Counted from the stretch's first letter, positions 34,124 through 45,504 are shown. The stretch: DNA of 64,000 bases from DAOUBP01 sp964513075 (GCA_964513075.1 CAZELR010000016.1:7370-71369); one strand, 5' to 3'. Notes: a model not told the origin generated them from the letters alone. A program made the numbers and translations.

Positions 34124-34853
34124 CCTGGCCCTGGCTTCCCTGGTTCTGGTGCTGGCCTGGCAACTGCTGAGCTGGGCGCTGGACGTTGAGGTGCTGCCGG
34201 GGCCGCTGGCTGTGCTGCGCGCCTTCGCGGCCGAGCTGCCGAAAGGGCTGGCCTGGCATTTCCTGGTCAGCGGCTGGCGCGTGGCGATCAGCATCTTGAT
34301 CTCGATGGTGCTGGCGGTGCCCGCGGGTCTGGTGATGGGCCAGAGCCGTGTGTTGGATCGCCTGTTTTCTCCGATCGTGTACCTCGTCTACCCGGTCCCG
34401 AAGATCGTCTTTCTGCCGGTCGTTCTGCTTTTGCTGGGCATCGGAGACACCAGCAAGGTGTTCATCATCGTCTTGATTTTGTTCTTTCAGATCGTGGTGG
34501 TGGTGCGGGATCAGGCGAGCACGCTGCGGCCCGAGTTGATCTATTCCGTGCGCTCGCTGGGCGCGGGACGCCGGGCGTTGTTTCGCTTCGTCTATCTGCC
34601 GGCGACCATCCCGGCCGCGCTGACGGCCTTGCGGGTCAGCATCGGCATCGCGATTGCGGTGCTCTTCTTTACCGAGTCGTTTGCAACCGTATCGGGCCTG
34701 GGTTACTACATCATCGTCTTGAGTTGGGGCCGTTTGGCCTACCCCGAAATGTACGCCGGCGTGCTGGCCATGAGCCTGTTGGGCCTGCTGTTCTATTTCC
34801 TGGTGGACTATTTGGAGCGCCGGCTGGCGCCTTGGATGTTTGCAAATGAGTAA
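34110..34853 (+). CDS. ABC transporter permease, SsuC/TauC-type
   Basis: 247 residues, six helices. It has the EAA-loop region of type I importers (VRSLGAGRRALFRFVYLPATIPAALTALR, written here in pieces: SLGAG then LPATIPA). The final helix FTESFATVSGLGYYI is typical of NitT/TauT permeases. No periplasmic binding protein gene is present; the S component two genes upstream may take that role. The stop TAA overlaps the ubiE start, indicating translational coupling. Confidence 0.9.
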   Translation: MRRRDLALASLVLVLAWQLLSWALDVEVLPGPLAVLRAFAAELPKGLAWHFLVSGWRVAISILISMVLAVPAGLVMGQSRVLDRLFSPIVYLVYPVPKIVFLPVVLLLLGIGDTSKVFIIVLILFFQIVVVVRDQASTLRPELIYSVRSLGAGRRALFRFVYLPATIPAALTALRVSIGIAIAVLFFTESFATVSGLGYYIIVLSWGRLAYPEMYAGVLAMSLLGLLFYFLVDYLERRLAPWMFANE

Positions 34854-35571
34854 AGCGAAATCATCTTCGACTGTTCTGCCTTCCACCGCCGAAAAGCGGT
34901 CCTACGTCCGGCGGATGTTCACGGCGATCGCGCCGCGGTATGATCTGATGAACCGGTTGATGACGCTGGGGCGCGACCAGGTGTGGCGGCGCACGGTGGT
35001 GCGGCTGGCTGCGCTGCCGAAGGGCGGGCGGCTGTTGGATGTGGCCACCGGGACAGGGGACATCGGCTACGAGGCGCTGCGCCAGGATGCGACCACGCGG
35101 GTGGTGGGCATCGATCTGACCCGCGAAATGATGCTGCGCGGCAAAGACAAGCGGCCCGGGAGCACGTTCCCTTTCACGGAAGGGGATGCCCTGGCGCTGC
35201 CCTTTGCCGATCACGTGTTTGACGCGGCCTGTTCCGGTTTCATGATGCGCAACGTGGTGGATATCCGGGCGGCGTTTGCCGAGCAGGCGCGCGTGGTGAA
35301 GCCGGGCGGCCGTGTGATCTGCCTGGAGATCTCGCTGCCGCGGACCCCGGTCTTCAGCCAGTTGTTCCGGTTTTACTTTTTCAAGCTGGTGCCCATCATC
35401 GGCGGGCTGATCAGCGGCCAGCGGGCAGCCTATACCTATTTGCCGCACTCGGCGGTGCCGCTGCCCCCGCCGGCCGAGTTGGCGGCGATCATGCGGGACG
35501 TGGGGTTACGGGATGTCCGTTACCGCATGGCGATGTTGGGCACGGTGTCGATCCATTGGGGGACAGTATGA
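34846..35571 (+). CDS. ubiE: Demethylmenaquinone / ubiquinone methyltransferase
   Basis: 241 residues. SAM-dependent methyltransferase that completes menaquinone (MenG/UbiE). Landmarks: YDLMNRLMTLGRDQVWRR at the start, LDVATGTGDIG (SAM loop), DALALPFADHVFD, MMRNVVD and a C-terminal TVSIHWGTV. In a genome of this kind the likely role is menaquinone. ATG 34846 lies inside the last codons of the permease; the stop overlaps ubiX by 4 bp (ATGA). Confidence 0.94.
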   Translation: MSKAKSSSTVLPSTAEKRSYVRRMFTAIAPRYDLMNRLMTLGRDQVWRRTVVRLAALPKGGRLLDVATGTGDIGYEALRQDATTRVVGIDLTREMMLRGKDKRPGSTFPFTEGDALALPFADHVFDAACSGFMMRNVVDIRAAFAEQARVVKPGGRVICLEISLPRTPVFSQLFRFYFFKLVPIIGGLISGQRAAYTYLPHSAVPLPPPAELAAIMRDVGLRDVRYRMAMLGTVSIHWGTV

Positions 35572-36152
35572 GGCGTCTGATCATCGGCATGTCCGGCGCG
35601 TCGGGCCAGATCTATGGGATTCGCTTGCTGGAGGTGCTGCGCGCTGCACCGGACGTGGAGACCCACCTGGTGCTGAGCCAGGCGGCGCGCATGACGATCG
35701 CGCAGGAAACCGACTACACGCCGCGCGACGTGGAGGCGCTGGCGCATGTGGTGCACCGCACCGCTGACATCGGCGCGACGATTGCCAGCGGCTCCTTCGA
35801 GACGGCCGGCATGATCGTGGCGCCGTGCAGCATCAAGAGCCTCTCGGCGATCGCGCACAGCTTCGACAATGATCTGATCTCCCGTGCGGCCGATGTGCAG
35901 CTCAAAGAAGGACGGCCCGTTTTGCTGCTGGTGCGCGAAACCCCTTTGCATCTGGGCCACCTGGAGCTGATGGCGCAGGCGGCGCGCCACGGCTGCATCA
36001 TCTTCCCGCCGGTGCCGGCGTTTTACGGCCGGCCACAGACGGTGGATGACCTGGTGAACGGCACAGTGGGCCGGGTGCTCGCGCGCATGGGGTTCGAGAA
36101 CGATTTGTATCATCGCTGGATGGGGATGCGCGGCGCTTTGGCCTCAAATTGA
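35568..36152 (+). CDS. ubiX: Flavin prenyltransferase UbiX
   Basis: 194 residues. Makes prenylated FMN from FMN and dimethylallyl phosphate, the cofactor of UbiD-type decarboxylases. Landmarks: IIGMSGASGQIYGIRLLE (FMN phosphate loop), SGSFETAGMIVAPCSIKSLS, LLVRETPLHLGHLE and PPVPAFYGRPQTVDDL. No ubiD lies in the window. Last gene of the five-gene operon. Confidence 0.95.
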   Translation: MRRLIIGMSGASGQIYGIRLLEVLRAAPDVETHLVLSQAARMTIAQETDYTPRDVEALAHVVHRTADIGATIASGSFETAGMIVAPCSIKSLSAIAHSFDNDLISRAADVQLKEGRPVLLLVRETPLHLGHLELMAQAARHGCIIFPPVPAFYGRPQTVDDLVNGTVGRVLARMGFENDLYHRWMGMRGALASN

Positions 36153-36175
36153 CAGATGATTTTTTGGACGGTCTG

Positions 36176-36184
36176 TGCTATAAT
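36176..36184 (+). promoter_or_regulatory. Extended -10 promoter of parA
   Basis: TGCTATAAT (36176-36184). A TTGACA at 36149-36154 is 24 nt away and too far to be its -35. Confidence 0.65.
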
Positions 36185-36228
36185 TTGCGGCGACCGTTCG
36201 TTTCATTTCGTAAGGATCCGCGGCCATC

Positions 36229-36999
36229 ATGGGCACACTCATCGCATTGGCCAACCAGAAAGGTGGCGTCGGCAAGACGACCACGACGATCAACCTGGGC
36301 GCGGCTCTGGCGGAGAAGGGCTGCCGCGTTTTGTTGGTCGATCTGGATCCGCAAGCCGCCTTATCCAACGGCCTGGGCATTCAGGCTGACGACCTCAACC
36401 GCACCGTCTATAACATCCTGATCGATCCGGAGCAGAATGCGGCCGAGATCATCGTGCCGGCGCGTGCACAGATCGACTTGCTGCCCGCCAACATCGACCT
36501 GGCGGCGGCTGAGTTAGAGCTTGTGACGGCCTTCAGTCGGGAGTCGTTGCTGAAAGAGGCGTTGAAGCCGCTGGCGGCGCGTTATGATTTCATCCTGATT
36601 GACTGCGGGCCGAACCTGGGCCTGCTGACCATCAATGCGCTCACTGCGGCGGACGTCGTGCTGATCCCGCTGCAGTGCGAGTATTTTGCTTTACGGGCGT
36701 TGAGTGCGTTGATGCGCACGGTGAATCGCGTGCGCGCCCGGTTGAATCCACAGCTCAAGATTGCAGGTATTTTCGGCACGATGTATGCCACCGGCACGCG
36801 GCATGCCGAGGAAGTGCTTGTACAGGCAGGCGCCTTGTTCGATGAGCGTGTTTTCGACTTTTACACCAAGAAGAGCATCCGCTTCGCCGAGGCTTCAGCC
36901 GCAGGCAAATCGATCTTCGAATATGCTCCCAACCACGAAGGCGCGCGGGTCTATCGCACTCTTGCGGAGGTGATCATCCATGACTACAGCCAAAAGTAA
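36229..36999 (+). CDS. parA: ParA/Soj-family ATPase
   Basis: 256 residues. Deviant Walker A KGGVGKTT at residues 11-18 (Lys11 is the signature lysine), LLVDLDPQAALSNGLG, switch IDCGPNLGLLTINAL and LIPLQCEYFALRALSAL: a complete chromosomal ParA-type ATPase that dimerises on ATP and binds DNA nonspecifically. The gene overlaps the next one by 20 bp, so the two products are made together. No parB follows; instead there is a membrane protein with a ParB-like N-terminus. Confidence 0.95.
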   Translation: MGTLIALANQKGGVGKTTTTINLGAALAEKGCRVLLVDLDPQAALSNGLGIQADDLNRTVYNILIDPEQNAAEIIVPARAQIDLLPANIDLAAAELELVTAFSRESLLKEALKPLAARYDFILIDCGPNLGLLTINALTAADVVLIPLQCEYFALRALSALMRTVNRVRARLNPQLKIAGIFGTMYATGTRHAEEVLVQAGALFDERVFDFYTKKSIRFAEASAAGKSIFEYAPNHEGARVYRTLAEVIIHDYSQK

Positions 37000-38338
37000 C
37001 GCCGGCAATCGTGACACGCATGCCGTCCCCGGGGCCATACGCGGCCGCGGGCTGGATGCTCTCTTTGAGGGCACCACTGCTCCGTCAAGTGTCAGGTCAG
37101 GTATAGACGCAGATCTGGCCGCGCTGCTCGATGATGAGATGCTGGCGGCCGAGACAGGGCGCTCAACGGCCGAGGCCGCAACCGCCGAGGCTGCAACTGC
37201 CGAGCCGAGTATCCCGGATAGCACCCCGCAACGGCCTTCCGGCAGTGCGTCGACAACGGCGGACGCTCAGTATGAGAGTGTGCGCACCGAGCCCATCGAT
37301 GTGCCGCCGCCCGCGGCCGAAGCTCAGCCGCAGGCGGCCACGGGTGGGACGCGGGCGGCGGCGCCCGAGCCTCAGCCGGTGCGGCAGCTCCCGACCACCA
37401 AACGGTTCGGCGCCATTATCATGGACGAGTCCCCTGTGGTCCCGGAGGACGCGGCGCCGGCCGACACCCTGGCGCCGCTGATGCCCGGCGAGAAAGCGAT
37501 GCCGCCGGGGCCGGGCGTCGTTGCGATCGATACGGCGCCGATTGTGACCGTGGAGCGCACGGATGAGCAGAAGACCATCGTGATCTCGCGCCTGGACCAG
37601 GTCTTGGAGAAGAACTGGCAGCGCGCCTTCCACAACCAGATCGACGAGCTCTACAGGCAGGTGGCGACGGAGTTCAGCAGCCCGCCCGCGTCCTCGGAGC
37701 GCGCGCTGACCTTGCTGCGCGAGGCCCGCCAGCTCATGATCAATTCGCCCGAGGAGTATGTCAACGCGGAGTACCGGATGATGCAGGTGACCGCGATGCT
37801 GGATCGCGTCAAGGAGAGCCGCAAGCAGTCGGTCTCGTATGGCCCGCGCATCCTGGGTTACGAAGCGGGGTGGCTGCTGCTGCTGCTGTTAGGGCTGGTC
37901 TTCTCTACACCGCTGACACGCTGGATTACTGCCATCAGCGGCGTCCAGGGCGAGGCGCTGCTCAATATCAATCCTATCCTGAACACCATGATCTGGGGCG
38001 GCATCGGCGGGGTGGTCGGGGCGCTGTACACCCTCTGGTGGCACATCTCGGAAACGCAAAACTTCGACCGGAACTACCTGATGTGGTATATGGTGCAGCC
38101 GTTGATGGGGTTGGTGCTGGGCGGCATCATGTTCCTGGTCCTGACCGGCGGCTTCCTGATCCTGCAGGTCGACATTTCCAGCGAGAAGGCTTCTACCGGC
38201 GCGCGCCTGCTGCCGTATCTGACGGCCGTGCTGGCCGGTTTCCGGCAGAACTTCATCTACGAGCAGTTGGAACGTCTGATGGCTCTCTTCACCCCGGCCA
38301 ATAAGAAGACCGGCGGCGACGAAGGGCCCGCTATGTAA
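36980..38338 (+). CDS. ParA-coupled membrane protein with ParB-like N-terminal peptide
   Basis: 452 residues. Residues 20-31 read I-RGRGLDALFEG (Arg21, Arg23), the same pattern as the N-terminal box of ParB (RGLGRGLDALL), the peptide that inserts its Arg into ParA and triggers ATP hydrolysis. No ParB CTPase or helix-turn-helix follows. Residues 32-190 are Ala/Pro/Glu-rich and probably disordered. Residues 195-290 are helical and coiled-coil-like (SRLDQVLEKNWQRAFHNQ). Four hydrophobic helices follow near 294-315, 333-354, 371-397 and 410-425, then a short basic-acidic tail. It would anchor a ParA activator in the membrane. Function is inferred. Confidence 0.8.
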   Translation: MTTAKSNAGNRDTHAVPGAIRGRGLDALFEGTTAPSSVRSGIDADLAALLDDEMLAAETGRSTAEAATAEAATAEPSIPDSTPQRPSGSASTTADAQYESVRTEPIDVPPPAAEAQPQAATGGTRAAAPEPQPVRQLPTTKRFGAIIMDESPVVPEDAAPADTLAPLMPGEKAMPPGPGVVAIDTAPIVTVERTDEQKTIVISRLDQVLEKNWQRAFHNQIDELYRQVATEFSSPPASSERALTLLREARQLMINSPEEYVNAEYRMMQVTAMLDRVKESRKQSVSYGPRILGYEAGWLLLLLLGLVFSTPLTRWITAISGVQGEALLNINPILNTMIWGGIGGVVGALYTLWWHISETQNFDRNYLMWYMVQPLMGLVLGGIMFLVLTGGFLILQVDISSEKASTGARLLPYLTAVLAGFRQNFIYEQLERLMALFTPANKKTGGDEGPAM

Positions 38339-38354
38339 AGCTGCATGAGAGCGT

Positions 38355-38382
38355 GGGCGTGTGGGAGTGCTCCCACACGCCC
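38355..38382. terminator. Perfect 13-bp hairpin between convergent genes
   Basis: Arms 38355-38367 and 38370-38382 are perfectly complementary around a 2-nt centre. It lies between the ParA partner and the cupin gene. There is no T-run on either side, so it may need a factor or be a repeat-type hairpin. Confidence 0.75.
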
Positions 38383-38401
38383 AATTCCTCCGACTCCCAT
38401 A

Positions 38402-38767
38402 CTATTCTTCGTCCCAGACTACTTCATCCACGCGATACGCGGGCGCGCAGCTCACGATCAACACCAGGTCGTCCGGGCCATCGTTCCACAGCTTGTGCGG
38501 CTGCCCTGGGCGGATGATTACCGCATCTCCGGGACCGATGGCGCGGGTTTCCTGGCCCACGCGCACGCGTCCCCGGCCGGAACGCACGAGGTACACCTCG
38601 TCGGCCGTTGTGTGGTGGTGGTCGCGGCTGGTGGTCGCCGGCGGGTGCGTGATGATGGCGAGGCTGTGGCTGGCCAGACCGGTCGTGTTGCCGGCCAGCT
38701 CTTGCACGCGTGCGCCATCGGGTGCGATTGCGCCACGGATATCAAGCAGCGAGCGAAAACTTTCCAT
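38402..38767 (-). CDS. Cupin-domain protein
   Basis: 121 residues, single cupin barrel. Metal-site motif 1 is HHHTTADEVYLVRSGRG (His, His, Glu) and motif 2 is GDAVIIRPGQPHKLWN (late His). Cupins of this size include sugar isomerases, dioxygenases and stress proteins; nothing decides here. AGGAGG precedes the ATG. It starts 7 bp after murA, so the two form a minus-strand operon. Confidence 0.9.
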   Translation of the reverse strand: MESFRSLLDIRGAIAPDGARVQELAGNTTGLASHSLAIITHPPATTSRDHHHTTADEVYLVRSGRGRVRVGQETRAIGPGDAVIIRPGQPHKLWNDGPDDLVLIVSCAPAYRVDEVVWDEE

Positions 38768-38774
38768 GATCCTC

Positions 38775-40058
38775 CTAGGTGTCCGCGCGCTTCAGGTGGG
38801 CGCCCAGCGCTTGCAGCTTGGCGTCGATTTTCTGGTAGCCGCGGTCGATCTGGCCGACATTGGCGATGGTGCTGGTGCCTTTGGCGGCGAGCGCGGCGAT
38901 GAGCAGCGCCATGCCCGCGCGAATGTCCGGGCTGCTGAGTTCCTGCCCGTGAAGGGAGGCAGGGCCGACGATCACCGCGCGGTGCGGGTCACACAGGATG
39001 ATTTTGGCTCCCATACCGATCAGCTTATCCACGAAGTAGAGGCGGCTCTCGAACATTTTCTCGTGCATCAACACGGTGCCCTTGGCCTGGGTGGCTACCA
39101 CCAGCGCGATGCTCATCAGGTCGGCGGGGAACTGCGGCCAGGGCGCGTCGTCGATTTTGGGTACGGCGCCTCCGATGTCTTCGCGAATGGTCAGGTCCTG
39201 CTCATCGGCCACGACCAGGGTGTCCCCTTGCATGTGCAGGCTCACCCCCAGCCGCTCGGCAAAGATCCAGTTGATCATCCGCATGTGCTCGGGCACGATG
39301 CCGTGGATGCGAATCTCGCCCCGCGTGACGGCCCCCAGGCCCAGGAAGCTGCCAACCTCCAGATAGTCGGGCGAGATGCGGAAGCTGCCCCCACCCAGGC
39401 GGTCCACCCCGTGGACAATGATGGTGTTGCTGCCGACCCCCTGGATATCGGCGCCGAGGCAGTTGAGCAGTTGGCAGAGATCTTGCACGTGCGGCTCTGA
39501 GGCCGCATTGCGGATGATCGTCGTGCCTTTGGCCAGTGTGGCAGCCATGACTGCGTTTTCGGTTCCCGTGACGCTCATCTCATCGAGCAGGATGTCGGCG
39601 CCGTGCAGGCCGGCAGTCCGCATGGTGAAGTCGCGCGTGTTGAACTCGACCTGGGTGCCCAATGCCTCCAGCGCCAGCAGGTGCGTGTCTACCCGGCGCC
39701 GGCCGATGCGATCGCCGCCGGGAAGGGGCAGCACGGCCTGGCCAAAGCGGCCGAGCATGGGGCCGGCCAACAGCATGGAGCCGCGAATTTGCTGGAAGAG
39801 CTCGGCGCGCGGGCGGGCAAAGTGCGCGTTGCGGGCGCAGAGATGCAGCGTGTCCCCCTCGTCGCGTATGGTTACACCCAGCTCGCCGAGCAGTTGCAGC
39901 ATCGTACCGACATCGCCGATGCGCGGCACGTTATGCAGCGTCACTTCTCCCTCGGTGAGGAAAATGGCTGCCAGGAGCGGCAATGCGGCGTTTTTGTTGC
40001 CTGCCGGGACGACGTCGCCGGTGAGAGGATGCCCGCCCTCGATGATGAATTTCTCCAT
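38775..40058 (-). CDS. murA: UDP-N-acetylglucosamine 1-carboxyvinyltransferase, Cys-to-Asp form
   Basis: 427 residues. First committed step of peptidoglycan synthesis: transfers enolpyruvate from PEP to UDP-GlcNAc. Landmarks: GNKNAALPLLAA near residue 21, RGSMLLAGPMLGRFG (92-106), the active loop LPGGDRIGRR with Asp116 where E. coli has Cys115, and a C-terminal DRGYQKIDAKLQALGA. The Asp form is known from mycobacteria and chlamydiae and is not alkylated by fosfomycin. ATG 40058 has AAGGAG 8 nt upstream. A GTG 9 nt upstream is an alternative. Confidence 0.95.
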   Translation of the reverse strand: MEKFIIEGGHPLTGDVVPAGNKNAALPLLAAIFLTEGEVTLHNVPRIGDVGTMLQLLGELGVTIRDEGDTLHLCARNAHFARPRAELFQQIRGSMLLAGPMLGRFGQAVLPLPGGDRIGRRRVDTHLLALEALGTQVEFNTRDFTMRTAGLHGADILLDEMSVTGTENAVMAATLAKGTTIIRNAASEPHVQDLCQLLNCLGADIQGVGSNTIIVHGVDRLGGGSFRISPDYLEVGSFLGLGAVTRGEIRIHGIVPEHMRMINWIFAERLGVSLHMQGDTLVVADEQDLTIREDIGGAVPKIDDAPWPQFPADLMSIALVVATQAKGTVLMHEKMFESRLYFVDKLIGMGAKIILCDPHRAVIVGPASLHGQELSSPDIRAGMALLIAALAAKGTSTIANVGQIDRGYQKIDAKLQALGAHLKRADT

Positions 40059-40220
40059 TGAAATCACTCCTTAGTCGGTGGTCAAGGTGATGCTGGTCAT
40101 GGCAAAAAAGGCGCACAGCGCGGGTGGGTTCGCTGCGACAAGCGTGTTGCTGGGATTCTACCTTACCCGCCTGTGAGCGTCAATAAAGCCGGCGCAGGCG
40201 TTGAAGGGCCCGGCTGGCGT

Positions 40221-40249
40221 TTCTTAAGCAGGCCGATCTGTGGTAAAAT
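40221..40249 (+). promoter_or_regulatory. Promoter directly before the 40257 start
   Basis: TTCTTA (40221-40226), 17 nt, TAAAAT (40244-40249). The expected transcript start is at about 40256-40257, right at a GTG codon, which suggests a leaderless message. Confidence 0.5.
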
Positions 40250-40256
40250 AAGCGTT

Positions 40257-41372
40257 GTGAGAAGTGTGAGACCCCAAGTTATTACGCGCGTCGGCAGCAT
40301 CGACGCACTGACGGCCGGCCTCGGCCTGGCCGGTCGACGCCTCTGGCTGATGATCATCCCGGTGGCGATCGATGTTGCGCTGTGGCTGATGCCGCGGCTT
40401 TCGGTGGAGAAGTTGCTGGCGCGCGTGGTGATTGCCTGGAATGCGCTGGTCAAGGCGGTTTACACGCCTTCCCAATTGGCGGCGCTGGGCGATGCGTTCG
40501 GTTATTTTCAGGATTCGATGGCGCAACTGGGCCAGCAGGTCAATCTGGCGATGGCGGTGACCACCGGGTGGCTCGCGCCGACAAGCGCGTTGGCATCGGT
40601 GCAGGCGAACCGTCTGCTGTTGATCAGCGACGGCGTTTTGGCGCCGCTGGGCATCGGTCTGCACCTGCCCGGCGCTGCGCCTCTCGGGCAGGCGGCCGGC
40701 GCAATCGAGATCAACAGCGTCTGGGGCGCGGTGGCGGTGGCGGTTGGGCTTTGGCTGTTGGCCCAGGTATTGGCAACCCTTTTTCTCTCCCGGGCCGCCC
40801 TGAGCTTGAACGGGGCTGTCGTGGGGCAGGGCAAAGAAGGGGGCTTGGCCGCGCCGGCGCCGATCGAAGTTGTGCGGTCGCCGTTTCTGCGCTTGTTTGG
40901 CCGGCTTCTGGTCCTGAACCTGGTGTTAGTCGCCATCTTGTGGCTCTTGCGCATACCCCTGGCTGCAGTGACAGCTTTGGCGATGGTATCCAGCCAGCCG
41001 TTCATCGCATTCGTGTTTGCAGTAGTGGGCGGTCTCACGCTTTGGTTGACATTGTCTTTCCTGGTGTCGATGTTTCTCGCCAGCGATGTGATGCTCATGG
41101 ATGGCTGGGGGCTGTGGTCCAGTATCTGGCGCGGTTTCATCATGGCGCGTGCCAGCGGCATGCGCACGTTGGGGTTTGTGGTTCTGATCAATTTACTGAT
41201 GTTGGGTGCGCGCGCCGTGTGGGGGATCATCGGGCAGACTTTGGTGGGCACGGTGGTTGCGATTTTGGGCAACGGCTTTCTGGTCACCGGGATGGTGCTG
41301 GCGTCGATGATCTACTATGACGGCTTGCGCCGTGAGTGGCAGGCCGTCGCGGCCAGCAGGGCGAGCGGTTAG
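40257..41372 (+). CDS. Uncharacterised polytopic membrane protein
   Basis: About 371 residues with five to six hydrophobic segments: two near the N-terminus around residues 25-45, one near 165-185, then three long ones between 225 and 360. No catalytic or transport motif is recognised. GTG 40257 or GTG 40266 is the likely start; the open frame extends to 40173, but the promoter lies inside that extension. It is 65 bp upstream of gyrB and probably cotranscribed. Confidence 0.7.
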   Translation: MRSVRPQVITRVGSIDALTAGLGLAGRRLWLMIIPVAIDVALWLMPRLSVEKLLARVVIAWNALVKAVYTPSQLAALGDAFGYFQDSMAQLGQQVNLAMAVTTGWLAPTSALASVQANRLLLISDGVLAPLGIGLHLPGAAPLGQAAGAIEINSVWGAVAVAVGLWLLAQVLATLFLSRAALSLNGAVVGQGKEGGLAAPAPIEVVRSPFLRLFGRLLVLNLVLVAILWLLRIPLAAVTALAMVSSQPFIAFVFAVVGGLTLWLTLSFLVSMFLASDVMLMDGWGLWSSIWRGFIMARASGMRTLGFVVLINLLMLGARAVWGIIGQTLVGTVVAILGNGFLVTGMVLASMIYYDGLRREWQAVAASRASG

Positions 41373-41382
41373 TAAATATCAA

Positions 41383-41399
41383 GAGAAACCAGGTTTCTC
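41383..41399. repeat. Small perfect palindrome upstream of gyrB
   Basis: GAGAAACC-A-GGTTTCTC, an 8-bp perfect stem with one central base, followed by a diverged CAGAAATCTGGCTTCTG (41401-41417). It may be a repeat unit or a gyrB leader hairpin. Confidence 0.7.
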
Positions 41400-41437
41400 G
41401 CAGAAATCTGGCTTCTGAAGCGTGCAGGAGTCTTTAC

Positions 41438-43365
41438 GTGGCAGAGCAGGGTAATAATCGTCCCAATCATTACACCGCAGATGATATCCAGGTGTTGGAA
41501 GGTCTGGAGGCGGTGCGGCGCCGTCCCGGCATGTATATCGGCGGCACCGACATCAAGGCGCTGCACCACACGGTCTACGAGGTGGTGGATAACTCCATCG
41601 ACGAGGCCATGGCGGGGTATTGCGATCGGATCGCAGTCACCATTCGCAAAGATGGCAGCGTGACCGTGCAGGATTGGGGCCGCGGCATTCCGGTGGACAT
41701 TCATAAGCAGACCGGCAAGTCGGCGCTGGAAACCGTGCTGACCAAGCTGCACGCGGGCGGCAAGTTCGGCAGCGGGGCGTATAAGGTCTCCGGCGGCCTG
41801 CACGGCGTGGGCGTCTCGGCGGTGAACGCGTTGTCGGATTGGATGGAAGTGGAGGTGCGCAAGGACGGCAAACTGTACTTCCAGCGCTATCAACGCGGCC
41901 ATCCCCAGGAGGACGTCAAGGTGATTGGCGCCTCCGACGGTGAGACCGGGACGCGCACCACGTTCCTGCCGGATAAGAGCATCTTCACCGAGACCACCGA
42001 GTTCCGGTTCGAGACGCTGGAGCAGCGTTTTCGCGAGATGGCGTTCCTCAACCGCGGGTTGACCATTGAGTTCTCGGACGAGCGCACCGATAACGGCGCC
42101 CGCTACATGAATTTCTACTTCGAGGGCGGGGTCCGCAGCTTCGTGCGTTATCTCAACAAGAATCGCGGCGTGCTGCACGAGCCGATCTACGTTGAGAAGG
42201 AGATCGAGGGGAACATCGTCGAGGCGGCGATTCAGTATAACGACGGCTTCAATGAGTCGGTGTTTGCCTTTGCCAATACCATCAACACGCCCGACGGCGG
42301 CACGCACCTCACCGGCATGCGCTCGGCGCTCACGCGCACCATCAATGATTGGGCCCGGCGCCAGGGGTTGTTGAAGGAATCCGACCCGAGCTTCACCGGC
42401 GAAGATACGCGCGAAGGGCTGACCGCGATCATCAGCGTCAAGCTGCCCGATCCGCAGTTCGAGTCGCAGACCAAGGTCAAGCTGCTGAACATCGAGATTC
42501 GCAATCAGGTCGAATCCGCGCTCGGCGAGACGATCACGGAGTGGCTGGAGCGGAATCCGAAAGAGGGCCGCAAGATCGTCGAAAAGTGCACGACCTCCAG
42601 CCGGGCGCGCGATGCGGCGCGCAAGGCGCGCGACCTGGTGATCCGCAAGAGTGCGCTGGAGAGCCTGACGTTGCCGGGCAAGCTGGCGGACTGCTCGGAG
42701 CGCGACCCGGCCAAGTGCGAGCTGTATATCGTAGAAGGCGATTCGGCCGGCGGTTCGGCCAAGCAGGGCCGCGACCGGCGTTTCCAGGCCATCCTGCCGC
42801 TGCGCGGCAAGATTCTGAACGTGGAGAAGGCCCGGCTGGACAAGTCGCTGGCTAACCGGGAGATTCAGTCATTGGTGCAGGCGCTGGGCAGCGGGATCGG
42901 CGATGCGGTGGACCTGAGCAACTTGCGCTATCATCGGGTCCTCATCATGACCGATGCCGATGTCGACGGCAGCCACATCCGTACGCTGCTGCTGACCATG
43001 TTCTTCCGCTATATGCCGCAGCTCATCGAGAACGGCCATCTGTACATCGCACAGCCGCCGCTGTACCTGGTGAAGAAGGGCAAGGATGCCCGGTATGTCT
43101 ATTCAGACGCAGAGCGCGACAAGGCGTTGAGTGAGTTCGGGGGGATGCAGGGCATCACGCTGCAGCGCTACAAAGGGTTGGGCGAGATGAACCCGGAGCA
43201 GCTCTGGGAAACCACCATGAATCCGAGCAATCGGATCCTGCTCCAGGTGACTATCGAAGACGCGGCGGTGGCCGATCGCACGTTTGACATGCTGATGGGC
43301 AACGAGGTCGCCCCGCGCAAGCGGTTCATCCAGAGCCATGCCAAGAAGGTGAGAAACCTGGACGT

Positions 43366-43369
<4 letters not shown>
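41438..43369 (+). CDS. gyrB: DNA gyrase subunit B
   Basis: 643 residues. ATPase domain with RPGMYIGGT and VDNSIDEAMAG, then GGLHGVGVSAVNAL, transducer, and the Toprim domain with EGDSAGGSAKQGRDR and DADVDGSHIRTLLL. The end QSHAKKVRNLDV matches gyrase B. GTG 41438 has AGGAG 7 nt upstream; the frame is open to 41336 but that part has no homology. It overlaps glgX by 4 bp, an unusual pairing. Confidence 0.96.

Positions 43370-45504
<2,135 letters not shown>

Noticed and set aside
36980..38338. A degenerate parB
   Set aside because: Only the first 30 residues resemble ParB; the remainder is an intact open frame with membrane helices, not a decayed CTPase/helix-turn-helix domain.
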